The notes beneath the pieces are model-generated. The model saw only the letters and a list, made by a program, of their open reading frames with translations, did no database searches and was not told where the DNA came from. The position numbers and the translations under genes were made by a program. From an uncultured Eubacteriales bacterium (GTDB lineage: Bacteria > Bacillota_A > Clostridia > Oscillospirales > CAG-272), in NCBI GenBank assembly GCA_900555345.1, contig USKS01000044.1, positions 1 to 8,578 on the forward strand: a stretch of DNA of 8,578 nucleotides. The letters run 5' to 3'. Shown here one piece after another: positions 1-7,266 of this stretch (position 1 is its first letter; each line of letters opens with the position of its first letter).

Positions 1-1
1 C

Positions 2-358
2 TTTCTTGCGGCATCGGCCGCGGCGATCACGGTTTTTGCCATAGTTTCCGGATACTATGCCGCGGCGGCAGCCGATATACTGCTGCTGCCTCTTGCAGCG
101 GCGGCGTTTCTGTGCTACAACAATCAGAAAATTTGGGTCGTGAACGACAAGATATTCGAGTATTCAACCATGTTCGGCAAGCGAAAAAGATATGAGTTTG
201 ACCGGATAGACAAAATCGTTCAGAACACGGATTCGTTTACAGTCTTCGCCGAGGGCGACCGTATACATATCGAAAGCATGGCAGTATGCTCCAGGCGGCT
301 TATGGATCTTCTGATCAAGGCCGCGGACAAAAAGTCGTCGGACGACGATGACGAATAG
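2..358 (+). CDS. Membrane protein with C-terminal bacterial PH-like domain, 5'-truncated by the window edge
   Basis: The reading frame is open from base 2 to the TAG at 356-358 (118 codons visible), so the gene starts before the window; the GTG at 140 lies inside the frame and is not its start. The visible N-terminal part is Ala/Leu-rich and forms two hydrophobic stretches (about residues 1-20 and 25-39), separated by a short Tyr/Ala turn, as in a membrane hairpin. After this comes a soluble beta-rich segment (about residues 43-95: KIWVVNDKIFEY, then KRYEFDRIDKIV, then FTVFAEGDRIHIES), ending in an amphipathic helix and an acidic tail of Ser/Asp/Glu. Two TM helices followed by such a short beta segment are typical of small clostridial membrane proteins with a PH-like fold (bPH or DUF6560-like). 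Family assignment is by general pattern only; function unknown. It converges with the gene at 442-3411. Confidence 0.75.
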   Translation, partial: FLAASAAAITVFAIVSGYYAAAAADILLLPLAAAAFLCYNNQKIWVVNDKIFEYSTMFGKRKRYEFDRIDKIVQNTDSFTVFAEGDRIHIESMAVCSRRLMDLLIKAADKKSSDDDDE

Positions 359-397
359 ACAAAGCAAAGGTTTCGCGCAGCCGTGAGCCGCACGGTA

Positions 398-428
398 AAA
401 GCGCCGCAGGCATTGCCTGCGGCGCTTT
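398..428. terminator. Bidirectional intrinsic terminator between convergent genes
   Basis: A perfect 14-bp stem (AAAGCGCCGCAGGC at 398-411, complement at 415-428) closes a 3-nt loop. It lies between the stop at 358 (+) and the stop at 442 (-). Read on the minus strand, the stem runs into TTTT (revcomp of 397-400), a U-tract for the 989-codon gene. Read on the plus strand it is followed by TTTGTTTAT, a weaker U-rich tail. It can therefore end transcription from both sides. Confidence 0.85.
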
Positions 429-441
429 GTTTATGATGCGG

Positions 442-3411
442 TCATATAAGGTTTGCCGCGCCGACACGGACCGTTTCGGCATTTCTTGCGGCTGTGATGG
501 TGGGAGACAGTACGAACGAATCAAAGTATACCATCTCGCCTTCGGAAACGTCAAACGTAAATCTTACCGAGGTGATATTCCCCGCGGCATCTGCGAATCT
601 CGCGGTATCTGCCGTGAACTTATCGCCCTCGGCGATAGTCAGCGTGTTTGTATAGCTGCCGTTTTCCGTTGTCACGGTAACGGTCACATTCATTGCCTTG
701 CCGCTTGCGGTTTTTGCACAAAGGCTTACATATTTGAAGTTGTCTGCGGATATATGCTCACTGCTTATGTCTGCAAAAACGGAGGCCTCGCCGCCGCTCA
801 CAGCTATCGCCGCTGCCTGCTTTTCATCACTGAAGCTTACCGACGGAGGCGTGAGAGTCTTGTTTTCTTCGTCGATAACGCCTGCCAGCGTTTTTCTCAG
901 CAGCAGGCAGTCTGCCGCGGTGATCTCGCTGTCGCCGTCCATATCGGCTGCAAGCGTATCAATCCCGATTCCTACAGGAACATCTGCGACATAACGTCTC
1001 AGGTAAAGCATATCTCTTGCGTTAAGGGCTCCGTCTCCGTCCGCGTCACCCAAAAGCAGTGTGCGAGCGTCGTCCGTCTTCAGAAGTGCCGCGTCGCTTT
1101 CGTCCGCAATAAGCTTTGTTACAACTCCGTCAGAGAGCTTATTTGCGATCCTTGCGCGCTCGATCGCGACGTCCCGCGCCTCTGTCATGTCGGCACAAAG
1201 CATAACGGAGCTTATATACATGGTGTCCCTGCCCTTTATGGGCTGGAAGAGGGTCATATCAAGTTCGGTTATCCGACCGGACCAGCCGTCGATGCCGGTA
1301 AGGTCGACTATATACGAAACATAAGAGTCGCTGCGGGACATGGCTGCAGATCTTGCTTCAACCGAGTTACCGTTTACACTGAATGTCATCAAAAATGAAG
1401 AGTCTGCGGTTCGGTTTGACATGGGATGCTTCAGGGTCACCACAGCATAGCTGTAATCTTCCGCGTTCGCCGCAGTTTCGGCTTTTGTATAGTCAAAGAT
1501 CAAGCGCGGAGATCTTATCAGAGTCGCCGTTGCGACGAGAGCAGGCTCGTCGGCATCATATTTGTAATTATTGTTAATGCTTTCGCTTACAAGATCAAGT
1601 GTTTTCGGAATGTTGAATATAAGCGAAGAGGCATCGATCTCGGTCTCGGCGAGAATATCGGATATAGTCTTTACCGCGGAGAGCTTTTTGATCTGAGCGG
1701 CGTATTCGCTGCAGGCGGCCGACGCGCCTGTGCAGGCTGCGATCGCCTCGCTGCCCGTCTGCGCCATTGCGCAAAGCTCCTGCCACTGCTCGTCGTAATA
1801 CTCGTTTTCGTATCTGTATCTGAGTATTCTGCCCGAAAGACCGTTTATGTAGTCCTGCTCGTTTCCGCTTTCAAGTGTGCGAAGAAGCGTCTGAACGATG
1901 ACTCTCGAGCCGAAATCGCTGGGATGGCACAGGTAGTCTCCGCTCATGTCGATATATCTCTTGTTTGTGAGCATATACTGATATACCGATGTTACATCTG
2001 CGATCGCCACGCCCTCTCTCTCAATCGAGTACAGCGAATCCGCATATGCGTAGAACCAGTTCGAGGGGAAGAACACGGGGTTTGTAATGGGGGGAGCAAC
2101 GATCACGATGTCGCACTCGGGCAGCGCCTCGTTAACGGCGGCGATCGCCTGTTTCAGCGTGTCGATATAGTTGCCTTCCGCCGTGGGGCTGTCGCCCTGC
2201 ATGCACTCGTTCGTACCGAACTCTATAAACAGAAGATCGGGGGCATATGCTATAATATCGTCCATCTTGGTAATGCAGAGGGAGGCATCAGCGCCGCCCT
2301 GCGCAATGGTGCTCGTCTCGATATTCGCATCGGGATAGCGCAGGCGCAGTCCGCTTGCTATCATATCGCACCAAACCTCTGCATAGGGCTTTGCGCCAAG
2401 GTCTGCGGAGGCGTTCGCGCCGCCTGCAAGTGAGTCGCCTATGCTGAGAAGCTTTACATTCTGTCCCTTTGTTTCAAGCTTTGAGAGGGCGTTACTTAGG
2501 AGAAATCCCTTCTGCTCGGGGACTGTGCCGTTCCATGTGCCGGTAGTGGTATATGTAATGTTGCAGTACCCGTAGAAGAACATGGAGTGCTGACCGCAGT
2601 AAGCATACCCGCCGTTCAGCATCTTTCTCCATGAAGAGTTTTTCTGCGTATTTCCGTACACGTCGGTGTACTTATATACTTTGACGGCGGTATCCGGAGT
2701 CAGGATAAGCTTTCCGTCTTCGATCTTATAGTCTTTTCCGTACACGTATTCGGTATCGAGATATGAATTACGGACGGATACGACTTTGTCGACGGGGTAG
2801 TTGAGAGTTATGGGCTTTATGCTGCCGTCAGCCTCTTCGATGGGATAGAACGACTCGTTGAAAACAAGGTCGCCCTCCCAGAAATACTTCGTATAGCGTG
2901 CGACATCGTAGGTGTCAAGGTCGAGATATTCCTCGTCGTACTTATTAAGGCTGCCGTTGGCTGCCGCAAGCATTTCGTCGCGGCGGCTCTCTCCCGCAGT
3001 TCCGTACAGGTAAACGGCAACATCGGCGCTGCCTGCCGCAATACTTACGGAAATGCTGTCCGCGCTGCCTACGGAAACGGCGGTGAATTTGTGCGACGCA
3101 GTAAGAGCGGCACTTGTCTCTCCGACGGTAATGCCGACAGACCCGGCACCGTATGCTGCGGGGAGCATTGCAATAAGGTATGTATCCTCCGAGCCTGTGC
3201 CGGAAATCGTAAACGCTGCGCTGCCGCCCGCCGCGATCTCGATCTTTGCGGCGTCAAGATAGGAGTCGTAACTACCGACGGCACCCGCAAGATCGGCAGG
3301 CGCTTCGGTAAGCTTATTGTAGTCCGATGCCTGAGCCGCGCCCGGTACCGCGGCAAGCACGGTGCCCGCAAGCATAACCGCGCAAAGCAAAACTGACAAA
3401 AGTTTTTTCAT
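442..3411 (-). CDS. Secreted SGNH/GDSL-family hydrolase (probable carbohydrate esterase) with type I dockerin
   Basis: 989 residues. The ATG (revcomp of 3409-3411) follows a GAAAGGA-type ribosome site about 9 nt upstream and begins a classic Sec signal peptide (MKKLLSVLLC..., cleavage near AQA-S at 26-29). Residues 35-140 are beta-rich and of unknown family. Residues 165-300 form an N-terminal accessory region (NYPVDKVVSVRNS, YVYGKDYKIEDGKL) of the kind that precedes SGNH domains. The SGNH domain spans about 318-515: block I LLSIGDSLAGG with nucleophile S327, block II G372-G373, block III FGTNE with N401, block V CHPSDFG with H496. The acidic partner is D492, four rather than the usual three residues before the His. 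Residues 620-740 are another beta-sandwich-like region. A dockerin with two calcium loops follows at 788-845 (D789/D791/D793/D800 and D823/D825/D827/D834), then a further beta domain at 852-970. Likely role: deacylation of plant or host polysaccharide in a cellulosome-type complex. Substrate is not predictable from sequence. Confidence 0.88.
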   Translation of the reverse strand: MKKLLSVLLCAVMLAGTVLAAVPGAAQASDYNKLTEAPADLAGAVGSYDSYLDAAKIEIAAGGSAAFTISGTGSEDTYLIAMLPAAYGAGSVGITVGETSAALTASHKFTAVSVGSADSISVSIAAGSADVAVYLYGTAGESRRDEMLAAANGSLNKYDEEYLDLDTYDVARYTKYFWEGDLVFNESFYPIEEADGSIKPITLNYPVDKVVSVRNSYLDTEYVYGKDYKIEDGKLILTPDTAVKVYKYTDVYGNTQKNSSWRKMLNGGYAYCGQHSMFFYGYCNITYTTTGTWNGTVPEQKGFLLSNALSKLETKGQNVKLLSIGDSLAGGANASADLGAKPYAEVWCDMIASGLRLRYPDANIETSTIAQGGADASLCITKMDDIIAYAPDLLFIEFGTNECMQGDSPTAEGNYIDTLKQAIAAVNEALPECDIVIVAPPITNPVFFPSNWFYAYADSLYSIEREGVAIADVTSVYQYMLTNKRYIDMSGDYLCHPSDFGSRVIVQTLLRTLESGNEQDYINGLSGRILRYRYENEYYDEQWQELCAMAQTGSEAIAACTGASAACSEYAAQIKKLSAVKTISDILAETEIDASSLIFNIPKTLDLVSESINNNYKYDADEPALVATATLIRSPRLIFDYTKAETAANAEDYSYAVVTLKHPMSNRTADSSFLMTFSVNGNSVEARSAAMSRSDSYVSYIVDLTGIDGWSGRITELDMTLFQPIKGRDTMYISSVMLCADMTEARDVAIERARIANKLSDGVVTKLIADESDAALLKTDDARTLLLGDADGDGALNARDMLYLRRYVADVPVGIGIDTLAADMDGDSEITAADCLLLRKTLAGVIDEENKTLTPPSVSFSDEKQAAAIAVSGGEASVFADISSEHISADNFKYVSLCAKTASGKAMNVTVTVTTENGSYTNTLTIAEGDKFTADTARFADAAGNITSVRFTFDVSEGEMVYFDSFVLSPTITAARNAETVRVGAANLI

Positions 3412-3450
3412 GGTTCATTTCCTTTCGGAATATATAAGAAATCATGTATA

Positions 3451-3479
3451 ATTGTAGCATACAACCCGAATGCAGTCAA
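3451..3479 (-). promoter_or_regulatory. Sigma-A promoter for the SGNH-dockerin gene
   Basis: On the minus strand TTGACT (plus 3474-3479) is separated by exactly 17 nt from TACAAT (plus 3451-3456). The -10 box lies about 40 nt upstream of the ATG at 3411, leaving a short leader that holds the GAAAGGA ribosome site. Each box has a single mismatch to consensus. Confidence 0.75.
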
Positions 3480-3482
3480 TAT

Positions 3483-3502
3483 ATGCAAAAAAATATGTGC
3501 AT
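3483..3502. promoter_or_regulatory. Possible operator dyad in the divergent control region
   Basis: ATGCA at 3483-3487 and TGCAT at 3498-3502 form an inverted repeat with a 10-nt A/T-rich centre. It lies just upstream of the minus-strand -35 box and between the two divergent promoters, where a regulator could act on both. The half-sites are short and the region is AT-rich, so chance occurrence is quite possible. Confidence 0.25.
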
Positions 3503-3558
3503 TTTTAACGTTTTTTCCGCGCGTTTTTGTCGCACATGTAAATAAAGCTCCGCGACGA

Positions 3559-3587
3559 TTGACACAGACGCCGCCTGCGATTATAAT
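3559..3587 (+). promoter_or_regulatory. Full-consensus sigma-A promoter for the surface-protein gene
   Basis: TTGACA (3559-3564), a 17-nt spacer and TATAAT (3582-3587) match the housekeeping sigma consensus in all 12 positions. The start of transcription should fall around 3594. That leaves a leader of about 45 nt before the ATG at 3639 and makes the in-frame ATG at 3597 effectively leaderless, so this promoter supports the downstream start. Confidence 0.85.
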
Positions 3588-3622
3588 ATACATGATATGC
3601 CCCAAAAACAGATAAAATACCC

Positions 3623-3630
3623 GAAAGTGA
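3623..3630 (+). promoter_or_regulatory. Ribosome binding site that sets the start at 3639
   Basis: GAAAGTGA matches the GGAGGTGA anti-SD complement at 6 of 8 positions and lies 8 nt before the ATG at 3639. No such site precedes the in-frame ATG at 3597. The protein from 3639 also opens directly with a signal peptide. Confidence 0.6.
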
Positions 3631-3638
3631 CAATATAT

Positions 3639-6275
3639 ATGAATTTTCGCAAGCTTTTGATATACTTTACCGCCGCTTTTCTGTGCCTTTCTTCGGTCCT
3701 CTCAGCCGTCGCCGTTTCCGCGGCGGGGGATGAGGGCAAGACCGTTCTGAAAAGCGATTTTGTGCAGTCGGTTTCGAATTATATCGGCTGGGACAGCCTT
3801 CCCGTAACGATCAATTCCGAGGCGGTATTTGAAAATGCGGGCGGCAGCCGAGTATCCTTCGGCATTCTGCCGGGAACGATCTCCCGTCTTGAGGACGGCG
3901 AAATATATCCCGCGTTCGTTATCAAAAGCGTGACGGCACATGGGCTTTCCTGCACCGTTACTCAGTTTGCGGACACGGTTTCCGACGGGTCAGACATCGT
4001 TGCCGTATATACGCGCATAGTATTCACCAATGAGACCGGTGCGGACGCAGCGCTGCCCGAATTCAAGAATGCCGTGCCTATGGGAGAGGTGCCCGGGACC
4101 GTGCGGGACGGCGAAAGCGTTACCTGCGATTTTGCGGCAGTTGTATACTGTCCCGACAGCGAGCCCTCCGCGGCAGAGCTTGCGGAAGTTGATTTCGATG
4201 CCCACACGGAGCATATGAAGCAGCACTGGGACGCCATAATTTCCGAGACATCGATATTTGCTTCTCTTCCCGATGCCGCGGCTGAGATACGCACGCTGTA
4301 CTATCAGAAGATCATTTCCGATCGGATAGGCAGAGCGGGAGTATCCGTAGAAGAGCTTGATATTGAGAGCATGACGGCATACGAGCTTTGTCAGCTAGTT
4401 ACGGAGTATACCGAGAACAGAACAACACGCTACAGCTACGACGCGATACACGAAGAGCTTGTCGACAGACTCAACACCATCGCATCCCGCATCAGACGGT
4501 GCTCCGGCGGCGAATATCTGTACTCTGAGAAAGAAGACCCCGACTATTATTCCTTTGACGAAAATATAAACGCCATGAGCGAGCTCAGCGCCGGCGCGCG
4601 CGCCCTTGCCGTGATCGCGCGTGCGGAAAACCGCCTCGGCAGCGGAATCGGAAACGGCGACGAATATACGGACATCAGAGTCTCTCTGGAAAAGCTTTCC
4701 GCGGGCGTCAGCTCGGTTGCAGACCGCACGGCGAAAATACTGCCGTGCACATGGACTGCCGCCGACACACTGAGTCTTACAAAGAGCGGCGTTGACTGGA
4801 GAAGCACACTCGGTGCCGAGGACGGCGTTCTGTACTTTGAATTCAGCGACAGCAGCGCCTCCGTGCTCAGCAGGTGGTATGTGGAAAATCTTGCTCTCGG
4901 CGTTGCGGGAACGGGAATTTTGGGCAACATGGCAAAGGATGCAGCCGCGGCTGCGTCGTATTCCGCGTGGGACGGCAACGATCTTGCGGCAGCGTTTGTC
5001 TGCTTTGATTCCGACACCGACACTCTCACCGTAGGCGCGGGTCTCGGCGCAAATATATTCGCCGGAGCGGATGAAATGAGCATTTCGCGCGTTACGGGCA
5101 CGAAAAATACGTCCGTTACGGTAAGCTGCGATAAGAATGTTTTGAAATTTTCCATATCCTCCGCCGGCAGCGCTTCGATACGCCTTGAACTCAGCGCTTT
5201 CGCGGGCAGTATTGAGGACGCGTCGTGCGGCTTTGACGGCGAAACGGGTGTTGTCACCGCCCCCGCGGGTACTTCTGAGGTCACCGTCACCCTTTCGGAT
5301 GATGCGGCAAATATTGCTTCTGCCGCCGCCGCGGATCAAAAGCTTGAGGCAGCTCTCGGTCATGCGGGACTTCTTTCCACAGAGGGATGCACCTCCGTTT
5401 CCGCTTCCCGCTTCACGGCAGCGCTTGACACTGCGTCGGCTGCCCGCCGCGAGGGCAGCGCGGAAAAGGAAAAAGCGGCAGAGGAACTTTCAAGAGCTTC
5501 CTCCCGTCTTTCAAAAACCGTATCAGGATATGACTTCAGCCTTACGGACCGCGAGGATCGCGGAGTATTCGGCGGCAGCAGCGTTTATCAGAAGTTTTCG
5601 CTTCCCGCCGCCGGCAGCGTCACGTCCGTCACTTTGTCCGGCAGTCTGCCCGCAGGCACACGGGTCGGTATTTATACTCTTGACAGCGACGGTATCACAC
5701 CGGAGGAGCTTATAGCGGAGACCGTTGTCGACGGTGCCGGGCTCTACGGCAGCATGGTGCCTGATCTCAGCTTTGAGGCGGCTGCCGATACGGAGTATGT
5801 GCTGTTTGCAGATGCTTCCGAGGCAGACAGCGGGCTTTCGCTTGCGGTCTGCGAAAGCAGCAAAGACGGCGATATGTATACCAAAGACGGTGATACCACC
5901 GAACTTTACCGCCTCTGCGCACTTGATATGAGGATCGGCGTTACTCAGGCGGACAGGAGCGAGCTTGACGCATATTACAGAAAATGCAGCAATGCAAATG
6001 TTGACGGTTACACAAAGGAATCGGTCAAAAAGCTGAGAAACGCCATGAACGACGCCGCCGAGGCGCTTTGCACTCCCGATGAGGAGAAGGCGCACTGCGA
6101 CGAGGTGTACGAAGATCTGCGCAGCGCATTTTCGTCGCTCAGCACGTATGCTTCAGATACAAAGCTGTCAAACCCTCCGCCGGTGCTTTACATACTGCTC
6201 GGTGTTACAACGGTGCTTTTGTGCGGCGCGCTGCTCGCAGCCGCGTCCTCCGGCAAAAAGAACTCCGGCACCTGA
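3639..6275 (+). CDS. Secreted, C-terminally anchored surface protein with two FIVAR-type modules and a possible glycosidase-like helical region
   Basis: 878 residues from the ATG at 3639, chosen over the in-frame ATG at 3597 because of the promoter and ribosome-site positions. Signal peptide: residues 1-28 (MNFRKLLIYF..., cleavage near VSA-AG). About 35-175 is a beta-rich domain (YTRIVFTNETG). About 186-370 is mostly helical: HWDAIISETSIFASLPD followed by LYYQK resembles the entry of six-hairpin (alpha/alpha)6 glycosidases, but I see no clear catalytic acid pair or WxRD-type motif. About 390-555 is again beta-rich. A FIVAR-like helical module sits at about 568-626, a beta domain at 640-765, and a clearer FIVAR module (DAYYRKCSNANVDGYTKES... 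to FSSLST) at 775-838. A single TM helix at 848-868 with a short KK tail anchors the protein; no LPxTG. It is divergent from the SGNH-dockerin gene. A surface role in glycan binding or processing is inference; the glycosidase relation is tentative. Confidence 0.8.
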   Translation: MNFRKLLIYFTAAFLCLSSVLSAVAVSAAGDEGKTVLKSDFVQSVSNYIGWDSLPVTINSEAVFENAGGSRVSFGILPGTISRLEDGEIYPAFVIKSVTAHGLSCTVTQFADTVSDGSDIVAVYTRIVFTNETGADAALPEFKNAVPMGEVPGTVRDGESVTCDFAAVVYCPDSEPSAAELAEVDFDAHTEHMKQHWDAIISETSIFASLPDAAAEIRTLYYQKIISDRIGRAGVSVEELDIESMTAYELCQLVTEYTENRTTRYSYDAIHEELVDRLNTIASRIRRCSGGEYLYSEKEDPDYYSFDENINAMSELSAGARALAVIARAENRLGSGIGNGDEYTDIRVSLEKLSAGVSSVADRTAKILPCTWTAADTLSLTKSGVDWRSTLGAEDGVLYFEFSDSSASVLSRWYVENLALGVAGTGILGNMAKDAAAAASYSAWDGNDLAAAFVCFDSDTDTLTVGAGLGANIFAGADEMSISRVTGTKNTSVTVSCDKNVLKFSISSAGSASIRLELSAFAGSIEDASCGFDGETGVVTAPAGTSEVTVTLSDDAANIASAAAADQKLEAALGHAGLLSTEGCTSVSASRFTAALDTASAARREGSAEKEKAAEELSRASSRLSKTVSGYDFSLTDREDRGVFGGSSVYQKFSLPAAGSVTSVTLSGSLPAGTRVGIYTLDSDGITPEELIAETVVDGAGLYGSMVPDLSFEAAADTEYVLFADASEADSGLSLAVCESSKDGDMYTKDGDTTELYRLCALDMRIGVTQADRSELDAYYRKCSNANVDGYTKESVKKLRNAMNDAAEALCTPDEEKAHCDEVYEDLRSAFSSLSTYASDTKLSNPPPVLYILLGVTTVLLCGALLAAASSGKKNSGT

Positions 6276-6286
6276 TCATACGGTGC

Positions 6287-6306
6287 CCGCAGGGGATGCG
6301 GTTTTT
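6287..6306 (+). terminator. Weak intrinsic terminator-like hairpin after the surface-protein gene
   Basis: CCGCA (6287-6291) pairs with TGCGG (6297-6301) around a 5-nt loop and is followed at once by TTTTT (6302-6306). It lies 11 nt after the stop codon. The stem is only 5 bp, so it is probably leaky. The stronger candidate end lies at 6526-6550. Confidence 0.4.
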
Positions 6307-6548
6307 ATGGGGCTTCGCCCCATGCCCCGACCACGTGAAAAGGAATATATGCGAGGTTCCGCCTCGCGCTCCGACCGTGCGGGAATTATATATGCGGGGT
6401 TTCACCCCGCACCCTGAACCGAGGTGGGATTTATCCCACCTCGCGGACTTATTTTGGGAAAAAGTCCCCGAGACCCGAAAAAACCAAACTGCATAGGTTT
6501 CAGACTATCAAGCATAGATAGCGAGCAAGGCTGCCGTCGGCAGCCTTG
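6307..6548 (+). repeat. Composite palindromic 3' element, copy A (follows the surface-protein gene)
   Basis: This is a run of hairpins reading in the same direction as the gene that ends at 6275. In order: ATGGGGC-TTC-GCCCCAT (6307-6323); ATATATG-led GCGAGG...CCTCGC (6351-6367); ATATATG-led GCGGGGT-TTC-ACCCCGC (6394-6410); GAGGTGGGAT-TT-ATCCCACCTC (6421-6442); GGACTT...AAGTCC (6445-6467); CTATC...GATAG (6505-6521); and the 10-bp terminator hairpin (6526-6548). Four blocks match copy B on the other strand: 6307-6322; 6340-6373 (33 of 34 bases); 6459-6484 (26 of 26); and 6504-6545 (38 of 42). The stretch 6374-6444, with two extra hairpins, is not in copy B. Confidence 0.85.
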
Positions 6549-6550
6549 TT
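6526..6550 (+). terminator. Intrinsic terminator at the end of copy A
   Basis: CAAGGCTGCC (6526-6535) and GGCAGCCTTG (6539-6548) form a perfect 10-bp stem with a 3-nt loop, followed by TTATTTGTTT. It is the last module of the composite element and would end transcripts coming from the surface-protein gene, giving a 3' UTR of about 275 nt. Confidence 0.7.
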
Positions 6551-6640
6551 ATTTGTTTAGCGCAAAATGTACTTACAGTTTATCTGCGAAATCTTGAAAC
6601 TAAAAATCCGCAGTTCAAAAAATATACCGCGAAACGAAAC

Positions 6641-6669
6641 GAAGCAAGCTCGTCCTTCGAGCTTGCTTC
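6641..6669. repeat. Perfect 12-bp hairpin
   Basis: GAAGCAAGCTCG (6641-6652) and its exact complement (6658-6669) close a 5-nt TCCTT loop. There is no U-tract on either side (TGCTATC downstream on plus; GTTTCGTTTC on minus), so on plus it is not a typical terminator; on minus the GTTTCGTTTC tail is mildly U-rich. Confidence 0.65.
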
Positions 6670-6823
6670 TGCTATCTGACGTAGCGGCGTTCTATACTTC
6701 CGCAAGAGAAACGCAAATCGTGCCTATAAGCCACACTAAAGCCAATTCGTCGAATCTCTCGGGCTTGGAGCACTCATTTTGACCCTGCACTTGCGGGCAC
6801 AATCGAGAGGTGGGGATAGATAT

Positions 6824-6863
6824 ATAAGAAAGGGGCGGAGATACCTCTCTGCCTCTTTCTTAT
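6824..6863 (+). repeat. 18-bp hairpin with two G-U pairs when read on the plus strand
   Basis: The arm 6824-6841 (ATAAGAAAGGGGCGGAGA) pairs with 6846-6863 around a TACC loop. The two non-Watson-Crick positions are G opposite T on the plus strand, so they form wobble pairs in plus-strand RNA but A-C mismatches in minus-strand RNA. This suggests that, if transcribed, the functional strand is plus. Confidence 0.6.
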
Positions 6864-6891
6864 ACCGGTCGGGGGAGTGTGAGGGCGGCTA

Positions 6892-6968
6892 CTGCCGGGA
6901 CAGTAGCCCCCTCACATCCTTTACTCAAGTTCGGCAAGCTGACCATAAAGTTTGAAATACTTTGCCAA
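6892..6968. repeat. 100-bp-period direct repeat, unit 1
   Basis: Bases 6892-6968 match 6992-7068 at 69 of 77 positions by my count, with no gaps, at an offset of exactly 100. The unit begins in a hairpin loop (CTG-CCGGGA-CAG), whose full stem in this copy runs from GTGAGGG (6878) to CCCTCAC (6915) with one bulged base. Confidence 0.8.
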
Positions 6969-6991
6969 TTTTGAAAAGCCAAAGCCGTCCG

Positions 6992-7068
6992 CTGCCGGGA
7001 CAGCAGCCTCCTCACATCCTTTTCTCAAGTTCGTCAAGCTGACGACAAAGTTTGAAATGCTTTGCAAA
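6992..7068. repeat. 100-bp-period direct repeat, unit 2
   Basis: Second copy of the unit at 6892-6968. The CTG-CCGGGA-CAG hairpin core is kept. In the next stem positions one A-T pair of unit 1 appears as G-C here, while the outer left arm no longer pairs. Downstream, 7047-7060 can pair with 7083-7097 (one mismatch, one inserted base) around a loop that contains the palindrome CTTTGCAAAG. Confidence 0.8.
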
Positions 7069-7239
7069 GAAACAAAAAGCTTGCAGTTTCAAAATTTCAG
7101 CTGGGAGGAGAGCGGATAGGGTGAAGGAGCGGGCTGCCGCACTGCGTACCGTGCAGGGATACGAACAAGTTTTGGTACGGCTGAAGGTGCGGGCAATGGG
7201 GCGCCGGGCCGGCTGCGGTGCGCGCTGAGTGTGCCGAAC

Positions 7240-7266
7240 AAAAAGGGGCCGCCGACGGCAGCCTTG
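7240..7266 (-). terminator. Intrinsic terminator at the end of copy B
   Basis: On the minus strand GGCTGCC (7263 to 7257), loop GTC and GGCGGCC (7253 to 7247) pair over 7 bp with one U-G wobble, followed by CC and TTTTT (7244 to 7240). It is the counterpart of the 6526-6548 hairpin and would end transcripts from the GTPase gene. Confidence 0.65.

Larger units (their letters stand above)
6549..7239. other. Gene-poor interior between the two composite elements
   Basis: About 690 bp with no reading frame that has a plausible start, ribosome site and protein-like composition. It holds several strong hairpins (6641-6669, 6824-6863, 6878-6915), a direct repeat with a 100-bp period (6892-7068) and a GC-rich stretch (7100-7230) with many small inverted repeats. 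I found no tRNA, rRNA or CRISPR pattern and no convincing promoter. It may contain structured RNA or the remains of repeat elements. Confidence 0.6.

Noticed and set aside
427..1398. Long plus-strand frame (323 codons)
   Set aside because: It is the shadow of the SGNH-dockerin gene: Cys/Arg-rich without domain features, lacking a ribosome site, and beginning in the terminator region.
3597..3638. Upstream in-frame ATG as start of the surface protein
   Set aside because: It lies about at the expected transcription start, has no ribosome site, and would put a charged 14-residue extension before the signal peptide.
4395..5363. Minus-strand frames of 322 and 247 codons inside the surface-protein gene
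   Set aside because: Shadow frames in GC-rich coding DNA; the plus frame has promoter, ribosome site, signal peptide and anchor.
6892..7068. CRISPR array
   Set aside because: Only two units, each about 77 bp with a 23-bp gap, and imperfect; CRISPR repeats are shorter and nearly identical.
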